16,769 bases of DNA from Halieaceae bacterium UBA6060. GTDB lineage: Bacteria > Pseudomonadota > Gammaproteobacteria > Pseudomonadales > Halieaceae. Location of the stretch: assembly GCA_002428935.1 (NCBI GenBank), contig DIYG01000081.1, positions 1 through 16,769 on the forward strand, written 5' to 3'. Numbering within the stretch: position 1 is the stretch's first letter; each line of letters starts with the position of its first letter. Shown piece after piece: positions 1 to 7,931 of the stretch. A program made the translations under genes and the position numbers. The notes below the pieces were generated by a model. The model saw only the letters and a program-made list of their open reading frames with translations, did no database searches and was not told where the DNA came from.

Positions 1-2
1 CT

Positions 3-434
3 TACCTGCGAACCGCTTTAGCCCACGTCCTGGATATATGGATGGGCCTGCTGCCCATCGTGGTATTGGCGGGCACCCTGGGCATGGCCATCGCCGAGTT
101 CACCTCCATCATGCAAACCCTGGCGGCACCGCTGGTGCCCGTGCTAACCCTGCTGGGATTACCTGAGGCGGGCGCAGCGGCACCTACTTTTTTGGTGGGC
201 TTTCTGGACATGTTCCTCCCCGCAGCGATCGGTCAGACCATCGAGAGCTCGTTTACCCGTTTCGTTATCGCCTGCGTATCCCTAACCCAATTGATCTATC
301 TCTCTGAGGTGGGTGCGCTTCTATTGCGCAGCTCCTTAGGCGTCGGTATGGGTCTGCTTCTGCAGATGTTTGTCCTGCGTACGCTCATCGCCCTGCCCAT
401 TGCCCTAATCGCCGCTCACGTTTTCATGGCCTAA
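3..434 (+). CDS. YjiH-family membrane protein, C-terminal part
   Basis: The frame is open from the window edge to the stop at 432-434, so only about the last 143 residues of a larger protein are present. The fragment is almost entirely hydrophobic, with roughly four membrane segments. Its motifs (a GLPEAGAAAPTFLVGFLDMF-type stretch, then IGQTIESSFTRF, SLTQLIYLSEVG and a short hydrophobic tail) match the end of YjiH-type proteins, which carry a nucleoside-recognition 'Gate' domain and normally have about 400-450 residues. The substrate of that family is not established; inner-membrane transport is the usual assumption. The first ATG in view (position 42) is internal and should not be taken as the start. 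The VOC gene follows after 60 bp on the same strand. The family call is from motif memory; another Gate-domain permease is possible. Confidence 0.7.
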   Translation, partial: YLRTALAHVLDIWMGLLPIVVLAGTLGMAIAEFTSIMQTLAAPLVPVLTLLGLPEAGAAAPTFLVGFLDMFLPAAIGQTIESSFTRFVIACVSLTQLIYLSEVGALLLRSSLGVGMGLLLQMFVLRTLIALPIALIAAHVFMA

Positions 435-494
435 GGAAGACATTTCCCAGGTCCGTGCTAGGCTGAAGATACCCAGCATCCACCGGAGATCCTC

Positions 495-947
495 ATGACA
501 TCGTCAATCCCCGAAGGCAGCCACAGCGTCAATGCGTACATCTCCGTTGCCGACGCAGACAGTGCCATCAACTGGTATCAAGAAAATCTCGGCGCCGAAC
601 TCCGTTCGCGTCTGGCCATGCCCGATGGTGGAGTCATGCACGCGGAGATTGATGTCGAGGGAAGCTTGATCATGCTCAGCGACGCCAGCGAAGAATGGGG
701 AACAACCGTTCCCGGGGAGCTGAGCGACTACACCCTGTGTGTCTACGTGGACAATGTCGACGCCGTGTTTCAAAAGTGCATCGCCAGCGGCGCCCAGGAA
801 GAGCAAGCTGTTGAAGACCAGTTCTGGGGCGATCGATCGGGCAAGTTCCGCGACCCCTTTGGCGTTCGCTGGATGATCATGACCCACCTGGAAGATGTTT
901 CCGCAGAAGAAATGGAACGCCGCTTTGCACAGATGATGGAGCCTTAG
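495..947 (+). CDS. VOC-family (PhnB/glyoxalase-like) protein
   Basis: A 150-residue protein of the vicinal oxygen chelate fold, PhnB-like subgroup. It has the two beta-alpha-beta-beta-beta halves expected. The first half runs from NAYISVADADSAINWYQENL (13-32) to VMHAEIDVEGSLIMLSD, where His49 and Glu51 are candidate metal-site positions. The second runs from YTLCVYVDNVDAVF to FWGDRSGKFRDPFGVRWM (110-127). The tail HLEDVSAEEMERR is characteristic of the PhnB-like group. It is probably cytosolic, with no signal or membrane segment. The family includes glyoxalases, dioxygenases, antibiotic-binding proteins and many members of unknown role, so the reaction cannot be assigned. The start at 495 is supported by GGAG at 485-488, 6 nt upstream. 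It may be co-transcribed with the small membrane protein that follows. Confidence 0.88.
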   Translation: MTSSIPEGSHSVNAYISVADADSAINWYQENLGAELRSRLAMPDGGVMHAEIDVEGSLIMLSDASEEWGTTVPGELSDYTLCVYVDNVDAVFQKCIASGAQEEQAVEDQFWGDRSGKFRDPFGVRWMIMTHLEDVSAEEMERRFAQMMEP

Positions 948-982
948 TAGGGTAGCGGCCGAACCGCCATAGGAGTTCTGCC

Positions 983-1441
983 ATCAAACCCCACCATCAC
1001 GCCGTCGCGGAGTCCACGGACGCCCCCAGCACCCGTCAGCGACTCTTCAACCGTTACATCATCGCCATCCTGGTGGATCTTGTCGTTCTCAATTTGTTCG
1101 CGGAGTACTGGGCTAAAGTCAGTATCGACGGGTTCTCCACATCGCTGGTAGTCGCTGTACTGTTACAGTTATTGCTTCAGGCAACCCTGGCAGTGGAACA
1201 TCGTGTCGCCGTATGGTTCGACGGCCGGAAGGGCACCCTATGGAAAAGCGCCCGCATATTCAGCGCCTGGTTTATCCTCTTCGGCTCCAAATTTATTATG
1301 CTCGGCGTCCTCGACCGGGTGCTTGGCACAAAGGTAGAGTTTATCGGGGCCCTTCACGGCGTGGTGGCATTTATCGTGGTCATCGCCGGCATGTTGATCG
1401 CGGAAGTAGCTCTGGTGAAGGTGTTTCGCGCTTTACGCTAA
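983..1441 (+). CDS. Small four-helix membrane protein, probable ATC start
   Basis: I do not recognise this family. From position 983 it encodes 152 residues: a short polar, His-rich N-terminus (IKPHHHAVAEST), then about four hydrophobic segments, the first around RYIIAILVDLVVLNLFAEYW and the last around ALHGVVAFIVVIAGMLIAEV, ending in a basic tail. It is presumably an inner-membrane protein. The start is odd. The only conventional start in frame is GTG at 1073, which lies inside the first membrane helix and has no ribosome-binding site. The frame is open back to a TAG at 953-955, with no ATG, GTG or TTG in between. AGGAG at 971-975 lies 7 nt before ATC at 983, so I place the start there. A sequencing error or a true rare start would both fit. 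It begins 35 bp after the VOC gene and converges on the TonB receptor. Confidence 0.6.
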   Translation: MKPHHHAVAESTDAPSTRQRLFNRYIIAILVDLVVLNLFAEYWAKVSIDGFSTSLVVAVLLQLLLQATLAVEHRVAVWFDGRKGTLWKSARIFSAWFILFGSKFIMLGVLDRVLGTKVEFIGALHGVVAFIVVIAGMLIAEVALVKVFRALR

Positions 1442-1501
1442 ATCGTCGTTCCGTCACTCCATCGCGCAGCCGCGTCACAGCAAAATTCCATTGGAACAAC
1501 G

Positions 1502-1530
1502 AAAAACGCCCTGCCAAGGCAGGGCGTTTT
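1502..1530. terminator. Bidirectional Rho-independent terminator
   Basis: A perfect 9-bp stem (CGCCCTGCC at 1507-1515 and GGCAGGGCG at 1518-1526) with a 2-nt AA loop is flanked by five A on the left and four T on the right, so it works in both directions. It sits between the convergent small membrane protein (ends 1441) and the TonB-dependent receptor (minus strand, ends 1551), 60 bp and 20 bp from the two stops. A two-base loop is sterically tight; the closing base pair probably opens in the RNA. Confidence 0.9.
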
Positions 1531-1550
1531 AGGGTCAGCCCATAGCCTCC

Positions 1551-4500
1551 TTAGAAGATCGCTTGCAGACCCACGAAGAAGGTGCGGCCCAGGGTATCTA
1601 CCGGTCGGATGTAGGTACCCAGGAAGGGCTCTTCATCGGTGAGGTTATTGATACCACCGGTCAACATGGCCTTTTCGGTCACGTCAAAACGGAACGACAG
1701 GTCGTGTACGAAGGCCGAGCCCGTGCGCAGCGGATCGGCAAACAAGGCGTTGCCTTCCACGTCCTCGGGATTGATGCCGCTGTTGAACTGGCTTGACTGC
1801 CAACGCACCTGATAGGCGATGCCGATAGCGTCTCTATCCCAGTTCAGGGTGTAGTTCACGATCTGCTCAGGAACGCCCAACTGCTCAAGATCCGAGAGTT
1901 CAAAATTGGGGTCCAGAGGATCGGGAAACTCGCTGTTATCGAACACGTAGTTCCACAGCAGCGTATGACGCAGTTCACCGGCGCGAACACCAAACAGGTC
2001 ATCAAGAGACATGTCGTAGGTCACCGCCACGTCGATACCATCAGTCTCGAAGGAGCCGAGGTTCACATTACCGGAGGTAAAGTCGACGATTGCATTGCCG
2101 CGGTTCGGATCCCGGGTAATGGCATCACAGTAGACATTGCTTATGGTGGGCAAATCGACGCAAAGGTTAGCGATATCAACACCACGCAATGAATCGATGG
2201 CCTGCTCAATGGTGATGTTGTAGTAGTCCACCGTGAGCGCCAGCCCCTGAATGAACTCGGGCTGATAGACGATACCGAAAGTGTAGGTATCCGCCTCTTC
2301 AGGTTCGAGATCCACGTTGCCCCCCGTCGTGCCGGCGGTGCGTGCAGACAGGAAATTTGCCGCATCGAAGTCCGCATCTACAAACTGTCGACAGTTCTGC
2401 TCCCGGAAGGAGGTGCCGGCATTGATGTTCTGCGGGTTACAGGGATCGTCGGTCACACCCAGGAACGCCGGCTGCGCAGGGCTGAACAGTTCAAAAATGT
2501 TCGGCGCCCGCACCGCGCGGTTATAGGAACCACGAACACGCAGATCCTGGAAAGGCTGCCACACCATACCCAGGCCGTAGGTGTCGATATTCCCCGCTGT
2601 GCTGTGATCCGTGAAGCGATAGGAACCGTCAAGAGTCAAGCTTTCCACCAGGGGCACGTCGGCGAGAAGCGGAATGCTGACCTCACCGAAGAACTCCGTG
2701 ACATCGTATTCACCCATCACAAAGCTACGAGGTTCACCCAGGGTGTTCCAAAGCAACCCGGCGACTTCGAGCTCCGGAGGACTAAAGTCACTGCTCTCAT
2801 CACGGTACTCAAAACCAGCGGCAAACAGCACGGGCCCGGCGGGCAGACTGAAATACTCTTCGGTATTACCAGCTACCGTTGCCAGGAATTGGCGCTGCTC
2901 GATGGTGCTGGACTCATTCGTGTCGATGAACGCGAAGCCTCGCGCCGCGGAGGTAATGCTATCGGTGCCGAAAAGATTGATCGGCGAACAGCTGCCGTCA
3001 CCGGGCGAGAAGGTCAGGAAACCTTCGCGAGATGCCGGGAACGGAGAGGTGGGCGGAATCGCGCTGGGATCGAGGTCCGACCGACAGACAATTTCTCCCG
3101 TGGTGGGGTCACGCACGGCGTCCACCGCCGCAAAGAAACGGTCTTCGACGCGGCTGTTGGTATTGGTCGTATCGATCTCCGTTCGGCCGTAGTTATAAGA
3201 GGCCTCGAAGCTCAGCCCGTTGTCGAAGTCTTTGCGTATCCCGCCTACCAGACGGAGGGTTGTACGCTCGGTTTCCGTATCCCCGACGATATCGCGATCC
3301 AGCATGTCGCGGCTCATGGTGATGGCCGGCGTTATGCCCTGGGCAATGGCATCATCGATCTGCGCCCGGAGGCCAGCGGGAATAAAAGGATTGTCGATAG
3401 CGATGGGGATATCGTCGTTGAAATCGATGCCGTCAGAGTCGAGTACGTCGGCATAGACGTACTTAAACTCGGCAAACGCCTCCCAACCGGGGGCGAACTC
3501 GAAGTTAGTAAGCAAGTTGATATTGAAGCGTTCGATCTCCGGCACGATCGCTTCCAGGGGGTTGATGGTCTCGATACCATCACCGCCGGAGACTTCGAAG
3601 GGGTTGGACTCGATACCGCGATTAAACTCGCGAACCGACGTGCCATCAAAAACCTGCAGCGCCGGTACACCGGGAATCACCCCGGGATCTGCGTCCCCAT
3701 CGACGAGACCACCGAAGACGCTACCGCCCGCTCCGGCTTCCCGAAGGGCGATAATGCCTTTGGAGCTTGAGAAGTTAATGCGGAAATCCGGAACAAAAAC
3801 GTTTGCGGCGTTCGGGTTTCGACCGAAGGCCTCGGCAAGAGCGTCCGAATTCGCCAGGAGTTCAAAGAAACCTTCGTTGTCGGCGAAATCTCGGTCCTCC
3901 GCTCGCAACACGCCCTGATCGAAGTACTCGACGCTGAAGGTGACGTTACCGCGATCATTGGCAAAGTTACGTCCAGCGGTAAACGCGGCAAAGGTGCTTT
4001 CGGCACCACCCTCCTGGGGCTCGGAGTACTGGAGACGGAAATCGGCTCCCTCGAAGTCATCCTTGAGCACAAAGTTGACTACGCCTGATACGGCGTCGGC
4101 ACCGTAAATTGCGGAGCTACCGCCCGTGAGGGTTTCAACACGCTCGATGAGGGCAATGGGAATAGTCCCCACGTCGACATCGGCACTACCCTGGATGGAA
4201 GACACGTGACGGCGACCGTTCACCAGCACCAGGGTCCGGTTGGTCCCCAGGTTGCGTAGATTCAATCGACCAACGCCGGCGGCATTGACCAAATCCGCAG
4301 ACTCCTGATCCCCCGTTAGGTTTGTGGAGTTGGTTGAGGTTAACGATCCATTAAGCGCAGGAACCTCGCGAAGAAGCTTCGCGATATCCGTTTCACCACT
4401 CTCGAGAACCGCGTCGGCGCCAACGACGGTAATGGGTGCTGGCGTATCGAGTTCACGACGGACGATACGTGAACCGGTAACCACCACCTCTTCTATCACT

Positions 4501-4649
4501 TCGGTGCCGCCATCCTGGGCATACACCAGCCCAGCCGAACTGGCGGCGCCTAACGCGGCAATTGCCGTGGCCACACTGCGACTGAGCACGCTGCGACGAA
4601 ACACGGATGTTGAAGCACGACTGTGCTTCTGGAAACTTTCCTTCCTCAT
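1551..4649 (-). CDS. TonB-dependent outer-membrane receptor (1032 aa)
   Basis: A TonB-dependent receptor, which imports scarce ligands across the outer membrane using TonB-ExbB-ExbD energy. Residues 1-44 form a long basic signal peptide ending LVYA, with predicted cleavage before QDGG. A TonB-box-like EEVVVTGSRI lies at 53-62. The plug domain follows to about residue 195, with LNLRNLGTNRTLVLVNGRRH, RVETLTGGSSAIYGADAVSG and VVNFVLKDDFEG. The rest is the beta-barrel, ending in the typical terminal Phe (FFVGLQAIF). Six cysteines fall in two close pairs and one wider pair within probable outer loops, suggesting disulfides. The start is fixed by a strong GAGGAGGGG ribosome-binding site ending 6 nt upstream. 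The ligand cannot be told: the plug resembles the large proteobacterial receptors not restricted to iron-siderophores, and no ligand-specific gene adjoins it. PhzF lies 284 bp upstream on the same strand. Confidence 0.93.
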   Translation of the reverse strand: MRKESFQKHSRASTSVFRRSVLSRSVATAIAALGAASSAGLVYAQDGGTEVIEEVVVTGSRIVRRELDTPAPITVVGADAVLESGETDIAKLLREVPALNGSLTSTNSTNLTGDQESADLVNAAGVGRLNLRNLGTNRTLVLVNGRRHVSSIQGSADVDVGTIPIALIERVETLTGGSSAIYGADAVSGVVNFVLKDDFEGADFRLQYSEPQEGGAESTFAAFTAGRNFANDRGNVTFSVEYFDQGVLRAEDRDFADNEGFFELLANSDALAEAFGRNPNAANVFVPDFRINFSSSKGIIALREAGAGGSVFGGLVDGDADPGVIPGVPALQVFDGTSVREFNRGIESNPFEVSGGDGIETINPLEAIVPEIERFNINLLTNFEFAPGWEAFAEFKYVYADVLDSDGIDFNDDIPIAIDNPFIPAGLRAQIDDAIAQGITPAITMSRDMLDRDIVGDTETERTTLRLVGGIRKDFDNGLSFEASYNYGRTEIDTTNTNSRVEDRFFAAVDAVRDPTTGEIVCRSDLDPSAIPPTSPFPASREGFLTFSPGDGSCSPINLFGTDSITSAARGFAFIDTNESSTIEQRQFLATVAGNTEEYFSLPAGPVLFAAGFEYRDESSDFSPPELEVAGLLWNTLGEPRSFVMGEYDVTEFFGEVSIPLLADVPLVESLTLDGSYRFTDHSTAGNIDTYGLGMVWQPFQDLRVRGSYNRAVRAPNIFELFSPAQPAFLGVTDDPCNPQNINAGTSFREQNCRQFVDADFDAANFLSARTAGTTGGNVDLEPEEADTYTFGIVYQPEFIQGLALTVDYYNITIEQAIDSLRGVDIANLCVDLPTISNVYCDAITRDPNRGNAIVDFTSGNVNLGSFETDGIDVAVTYDMSLDDLFGVRAGELRHTLLWNYVFDNSEFPDPLDPNFELSDLEQLGVPEQIVNYTLNWDRDAIGIAYQVRWQSSQFNSGINPEDVEGNALFADPLRTGSAFVHDLSFRFDVTEKAMLTGGINNLTDEEPFLGTYIRPVDTLGRTFFVGLQAIF

Positions 4650-4716
4650 GATCTACCCCTCCTCGGGTATTGAGAGACTAAAACCCGGATCTTTTTTTAG
4701 TTGTAATAACTGCTTA

Positions 4717-4737
4717 GTTGTCTTGCGGGAGACCAAC
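4717..4737. promoter_or_regulatory. Short hairpin upstream of the large TonB receptor
   Basis: The 284-bp gap between the receptor start and the phzF-like stop holds no gene. Inside it GTTGTCT (4717-4723) pairs with AGACCAAC (4730-4737) except for one bulged C, with a 6-nt loop, about 70 bp before the receptor start. A run of seven T lies at 4692-4698, just before the receptor as read on the minus strand. No convincing sigma-70 promoter or Fur-like box was found. The hairpin could be an operator or leader structure, or chance. Confidence 0.2.
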
Positions 4738-4933
4738 AACCCAAGTAAACACTAATCGAAAGCCAATTCAAAGTTGTGGACTGTGGAAAAATCCCATTTC
4801 AAAGAGAGTCACCAGGAAGCTCTTTCGACGGCTTAGGATCGGCTTTGACAGGTATGGCTCCAAGCTATAGACAGCTTTTCCGAAGCCATGGCGAATACCT
4901 ATTGGACCTTAGTCTCGCTCGCGTCGCCGAGAC

Positions 4934-5770
4934 CTAGAACAGCGCCGTACCGGACAGAAGGGTTCGAGTATCACCGCTAACCCACACGTCTTCTCCCACG
5001 GCAGCGACATGAACCCGACCCTTTCGACCGATCGCCGTACCCTGAGCGGCCACGTAACTGCTGGGTGCCAGCGCCGCACCGATCAACCACTGGCCAATGC
5101 TGGCATTGAGACTTCCAGTCACCGGATCTTCGGGAACACCAAGACCGGGCACAAAAGCACGGACTTCGAAGTCGGTTTCCGCACTGCTTTCCTGGGGCCC
5201 CACAAGCCCGAGGCTCACCCCTTTTAGCAAACGCATCTCTGGCGTCACCGAGAGAACCCGCTGCGCGGAATCCAGGAGCAAGGCGCACCAGCCGGGACCG
5301 TTGTCCACCCACTGATGGCCAACAACATGATTGGGGTGTAGAACCGTGGCGCTGAGGAGCTGATCCAGCAGTTCCCTTTCAAGGGGGCCGCTGCGGCGTA
5401 AGGCGGGCGCTGCAAAACCAAGGCGACGATCAATAGCTTGAACGGACACCAAACCGACAGCGCACTCCTGGACGAATTGATCGCTCTGGGAAGGACTGCC
5501 GCCATGTTCAAGCCAGGCGTGGCAGCTTCCCAGGGTCGGATGACCTGCAAAGGGCAGCTCCCCTCCGGGAGTAACGATTCGCAGCCGGTAGTCGGCCTCG
5601 GGGTGGGTGGGCTGCAAGAGAAAGGTGGTCTCGGACAGATTAGTCCAACGGGCAAAAGCCGCCATTTGCTCGTCGCTTAAACCATCGGCATCGTGCACCA
5701 CTGCCACGGGATTGCCGCAATGGGGGTAAGGAGAGAACACGTCAACCTGGGACAGCGGGAGTTTAGCCAT
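4934..5770 (-). CDS. PhzF-family isomerase/epimerase-like protein
   Basis: A 278-residue protein of the PhzF family (diaminopimelate-epimerase fold). PhzF itself isomerises trans-2,3-dihydro-3-hydroxyanthranilate in phenazine synthesis, but most homologues have unknown substrates. The family marks are in order: FSPYPHCGNPVAVV (12-25), LSETTF (45-50) with the probable catalytic Glu47, PGGELPFAGHPTLGS (68-82), VPEDPVTGSLNASIGQWL near residue 213 and a QGTAIGRKGR motif near the C-terminus. Length is normal and no membrane or export signal is seen. No other phenazine gene is in the window, so phenazine synthesis is unlikely. It is transcribed away from the NhaC-type gene. The ribosome-binding site is weak (AGG 4-5 nt before ATG), but the N-terminus matches the family, so this start is kept. 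Confidence 0.92.
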   Translation of the reverse strand: MAKLPLSQVDVFSPYPHCGNPVAVVHDADGLSDEQMAAFARWTNLSETTFLLQPTHPEADYRLRIVTPGGELPFAGHPTLGSCHAWLEHGGSPSQSDQFVQECAVGLVSVQAIDRRLGFAAPALRRSGPLERELLDQLLSATVLHPNHVVGHQWVDNGPGWCALLLDSAQRVLSVTPEMRLLKGVSLGLVGPQESSAETDFEVRAFVPGLGVPEDPVTGSLNASIGQWLIGAALAPSSYVAAQGTAIGRKGRVHVAAVGEDVWVSGDTRTLLSGTALF

Positions 5771-5972
5771 GAGCCTGTTTACCGTGGGGAAGGTACGCGA
5801 AAGCTTAGCCTATCAATGACCAAATCGCCGCGACCCCAAGGACACGCAGTCCGCTGCCATGGAGCGAGGGAGAACGTTCAAACCAGGAATTCGAGGAATA
5901 CTTCCGCCACCGGGACCGTCGGCGTTATTCTTGGTCGCCCTATTCACAAGCCCCCGCTCAGGGAGATCGACC

Positions 5973-7820
5973 TTGGCCGATGAAAAGCAAGGGGACGGCG
6001 CACAACGGGAGCCGATCGCCAGCATCGAGGAAGCCGCCACGGCCACCCTTGAACAGCCGGACCTAAATCGTGAACAAGCACGATACCTCGCGCCATTGAT
6101 GACCCCCGTCCTGTGGTTGCTTCTTGCTGCGCTCGGCGCTGCGTACTTTGCCGGTGCTCACGGGGATCCCCAATGGCGAGAGCGAAAGACCACCTACGAG
6201 GTCGATCGATCCTCCGACGGTAGGCTTTACTATCTGGAGCGCGGCCGTGAGGTAAACCTGGATACCGTTGTGCCCTACGGCGCTTCACCGCTTCGCCAGA
6301 CTGCTCTTGATCGGTTAGACGGCCCACCTCCCATGCCCTCCCAGTGGGTATTCGAGGAAACACCCAGCGGCGAGACCGTGTACGCGCGTATCGACGTGGT
6401 CAAACACTACGGAATCTGGTCTTTACTCCCGGCACTGGTCGCCGTATCGCTCTGCCTGCTGACCAAGGAACCCCTCACGGCCTTGCTTGGCGGCATCCTC
6501 ACAGGCGCATTTCTCCTCCAACGTTTTGATATTACCGATGCGGTGTTGATTCCAACCTTGGCCACGGAAGGTGCCGCTGGCGTCTTGCTGCTCTACCTAT
6601 GGCTTCTCGGCGGGCTCCTGGGGATCTGGTCACGCACTGGAGCCGCTCAGGCCTTTGCGAGCTTTATGACTCGGCACTTTGTCCGAGGTCCGCGGTCGGC
6701 CAAATGCGTTGCCTGGGGCCTGGGGGTACTGTTTTTTCAGGGCGGTACCATGAGTACCGTGTTAGTGGGCTCCACGGTAAAACCCCTCGCCGACCAACAT
6801 CGCATAAGCCATGAGGAGCTGTCTTACATCGTAGATTCCACCGCTTCGCCCATTGCTTCTGTCATCGCTTTCAACGCCTGGCCCGCGTATGTCCAGGCTC
6901 TTATCTTCGTACCGGGTGCAGCTTTCCTCGCCACGGAAGCGGATCGAGTCGCATTTTTCTTCGCCAGTGTCCCCTTCAGTTTCTACGGCATGCTCGCGGT
7001 CCTGGGGACCTTACTTCTGAGTTTGGATGTGGATCGATTCTCTGGCCGTGGCATCCGCGCAGCGAGAGCCCGAGCCCGTGAAACGGGGCAGCTCGATGCG
7101 GCAGACGCCAAACCTCTGAGCGCTAAAGAGCTCCAGGAGAATCGTATTCCCCATGGGTATAAACCCCATGTGCTGGAATTCGTCGTGCCCCTGGGCGCCC
7201 TCATCGCCATCGCCATCGGTACATTTGTGCTGTCGGGCACCCCACAAGTGAACTGGGCTTTCGGTGCCGCCCTGATGATCGCCGCCGTCAGCGCCCTCGC
7301 CCGAGGCATGAGTCTCGGCAACCTGGTAGAGGGCTTTGGCGATGGCCTAAAAGGCGTGGTGCTGGCATCGGTGATTCTCATGCTCGCCATCACCGTCGGT
7401 GCCATCAGTAAGGAGGCGGGCGCTGGGCAGTACATGGTGGACCTCCTGGGGAACCGAGTTCCCTACTGGAGTCTACCCGTGGCGCTGCAGCTCCTGACCA
7501 TGGTGACCGCGTTCTCTACGGGCACGAGTTGGGGCACCTATGCCATCACCTTCCCCCTGGCGATGCCCCTGGCCTGGGTAATCGCTCAACAGCCGGTGGT
7601 CGCTCATCCCGAGCTTTACATGTCGATCTGTTTCGCCGCAGTGCTCAATGGCAGCGTCTATGGCGATCAGTGTTCACCGATTTCCGACACCACCATTCTC
7701 AGCGCCATGGCCACCGGTTGTGATCTTATGGATCACGTAACCACCCAGATCATCCCCGCGACCATGGCTGCCGCTGGGGCCGCGGTGTTGTGGACGATTC
7801 TTACCTTGTTGTTTGCCTAA
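5973..7820 (+). CDS. NhaC-type Na+/H+ antiporter-like transporter
   Basis: An inner-membrane transporter with about a dozen hydrophobic segments. The C-terminal motif GSVYGDQCSPISDTTILSAM is typical of the NhaC antiporter family, as are FFQGGTMSTVLVGSTVKPL and LSYIVDSTASPIASVI in the middle. NhaC proteins exchange Na+ for H+; some relatives exchange organic acids. Counting from TTG 5973 it has 615 residues, longer than usual. Between the first helix (about 47-65) and the next (about 139-158) lies a soluble stretch of some 70 residues, probably periplasmic. I chose TTG at 5973 because GGGAG at 5961-5965 lies 7 nt upstream. The longer ATG at 5859 lacks a ribosome-binding site and would add 38 Pro/Gly-rich residues that look like translated intergenic DNA. 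It lies upstream of the LAL regulator on the same strand, so a link to the uptake operon is possible but unproven. Confidence 0.85.
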   Translation: MADEKQGDGAQREPIASIEEAATATLEQPDLNREQARYLAPLMTPVLWLLLAALGAAYFAGAHGDPQWRERKTTYEVDRSSDGRLYYLERGREVNLDTVVPYGASPLRQTALDRLDGPPPMPSQWVFEETPSGETVYARIDVVKHYGIWSLLPALVAVSLCLLTKEPLTALLGGILTGAFLLQRFDITDAVLIPTLATEGAAGVLLLYLWLLGGLLGIWSRTGAAQAFASFMTRHFVRGPRSAKCVAWGLGVLFFQGGTMSTVLVGSTVKPLADQHRISHEELSYIVDSTASPIASVIAFNAWPAYVQALIFVPGAAFLATEADRVAFFFASVPFSFYGMLAVLGTLLLSLDVDRFSGRGIRAARARARETGQLDAADAKPLSAKELQENRIPHGYKPHVLEFVVPLGALIAIAIGTFVLSGTPQVNWAFGAALMIAAVSALARGMSLGNLVEGFGDGLKGVVLASVILMLAITVGAISKEAGAGQYMVDLLGNRVPYWSLPVALQLLTMVTAFSTGTSWGTYAITFPLAMPLAWVIAQQPVVAHPELYMSICFAAVLNGSVYGDQCSPISDTTILSAMATGCDLMDHVTTQIIPATMAAAGAAVLWTILTLLFA

Positions 7821-7868
7821 GGGATGCTTGCCGTCGGGCGGGCCGCAGCTGTGAGACGATGGCTCGGA

Positions 7869-7896
7869 GCTTATCGCTTAAGCACTGTGAATAAGC
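7869..7896. promoter_or_regulatory. Nested palindrome before the LAL regulator
   Basis: The 111-bp gap before the regulator carries GCTTAT (7869-7874) and ATAAGC (7891-7896) as a perfect inverted repeat. Inside it is a perfect 8-bp palindrome GCTTAAGC (7876-7883). Thus four GCTTA half-sites occur in 28 bp, two in each orientation. This could be an operator, for example for autoregulation. No T-run follows, so it is not a simple terminator for the antiporter gene. Confidence 0.4.
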
Positions 7897-7931
7897 CGAC
7901 TCCATAGGGATAGGAAACCCAGGATCACTCC

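Noticed and set aside
504..887. Minus-strand open frame of 127 codons across the VOC gene
   Set aside because: Its sequence has no recognisable motif and it is antisense to a well-supported VOC protein.
2604..3770. Long open frame (388 codons) on the plus strand inside the large TonB receptor gene
   Set aside because: It lies wholly antisense to a clear receptor gene, has no family motifs or ribosome-binding site, and reads as the high-GC mirror frame of the receptor.
4912..4933. GTCTCG/CGAGAC inverted repeat at the phzF-like stop codon as a terminator
   Set aside because: The stem is only 6 bp with a 10-nt loop and no T-run follows in the direction of transcription.
4934..5770. PhzF-like gene as evidence for a phenazine pathway
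   Set aside because: No other phenazine gene is in the window and most PhzF-family proteins act elsewhere.
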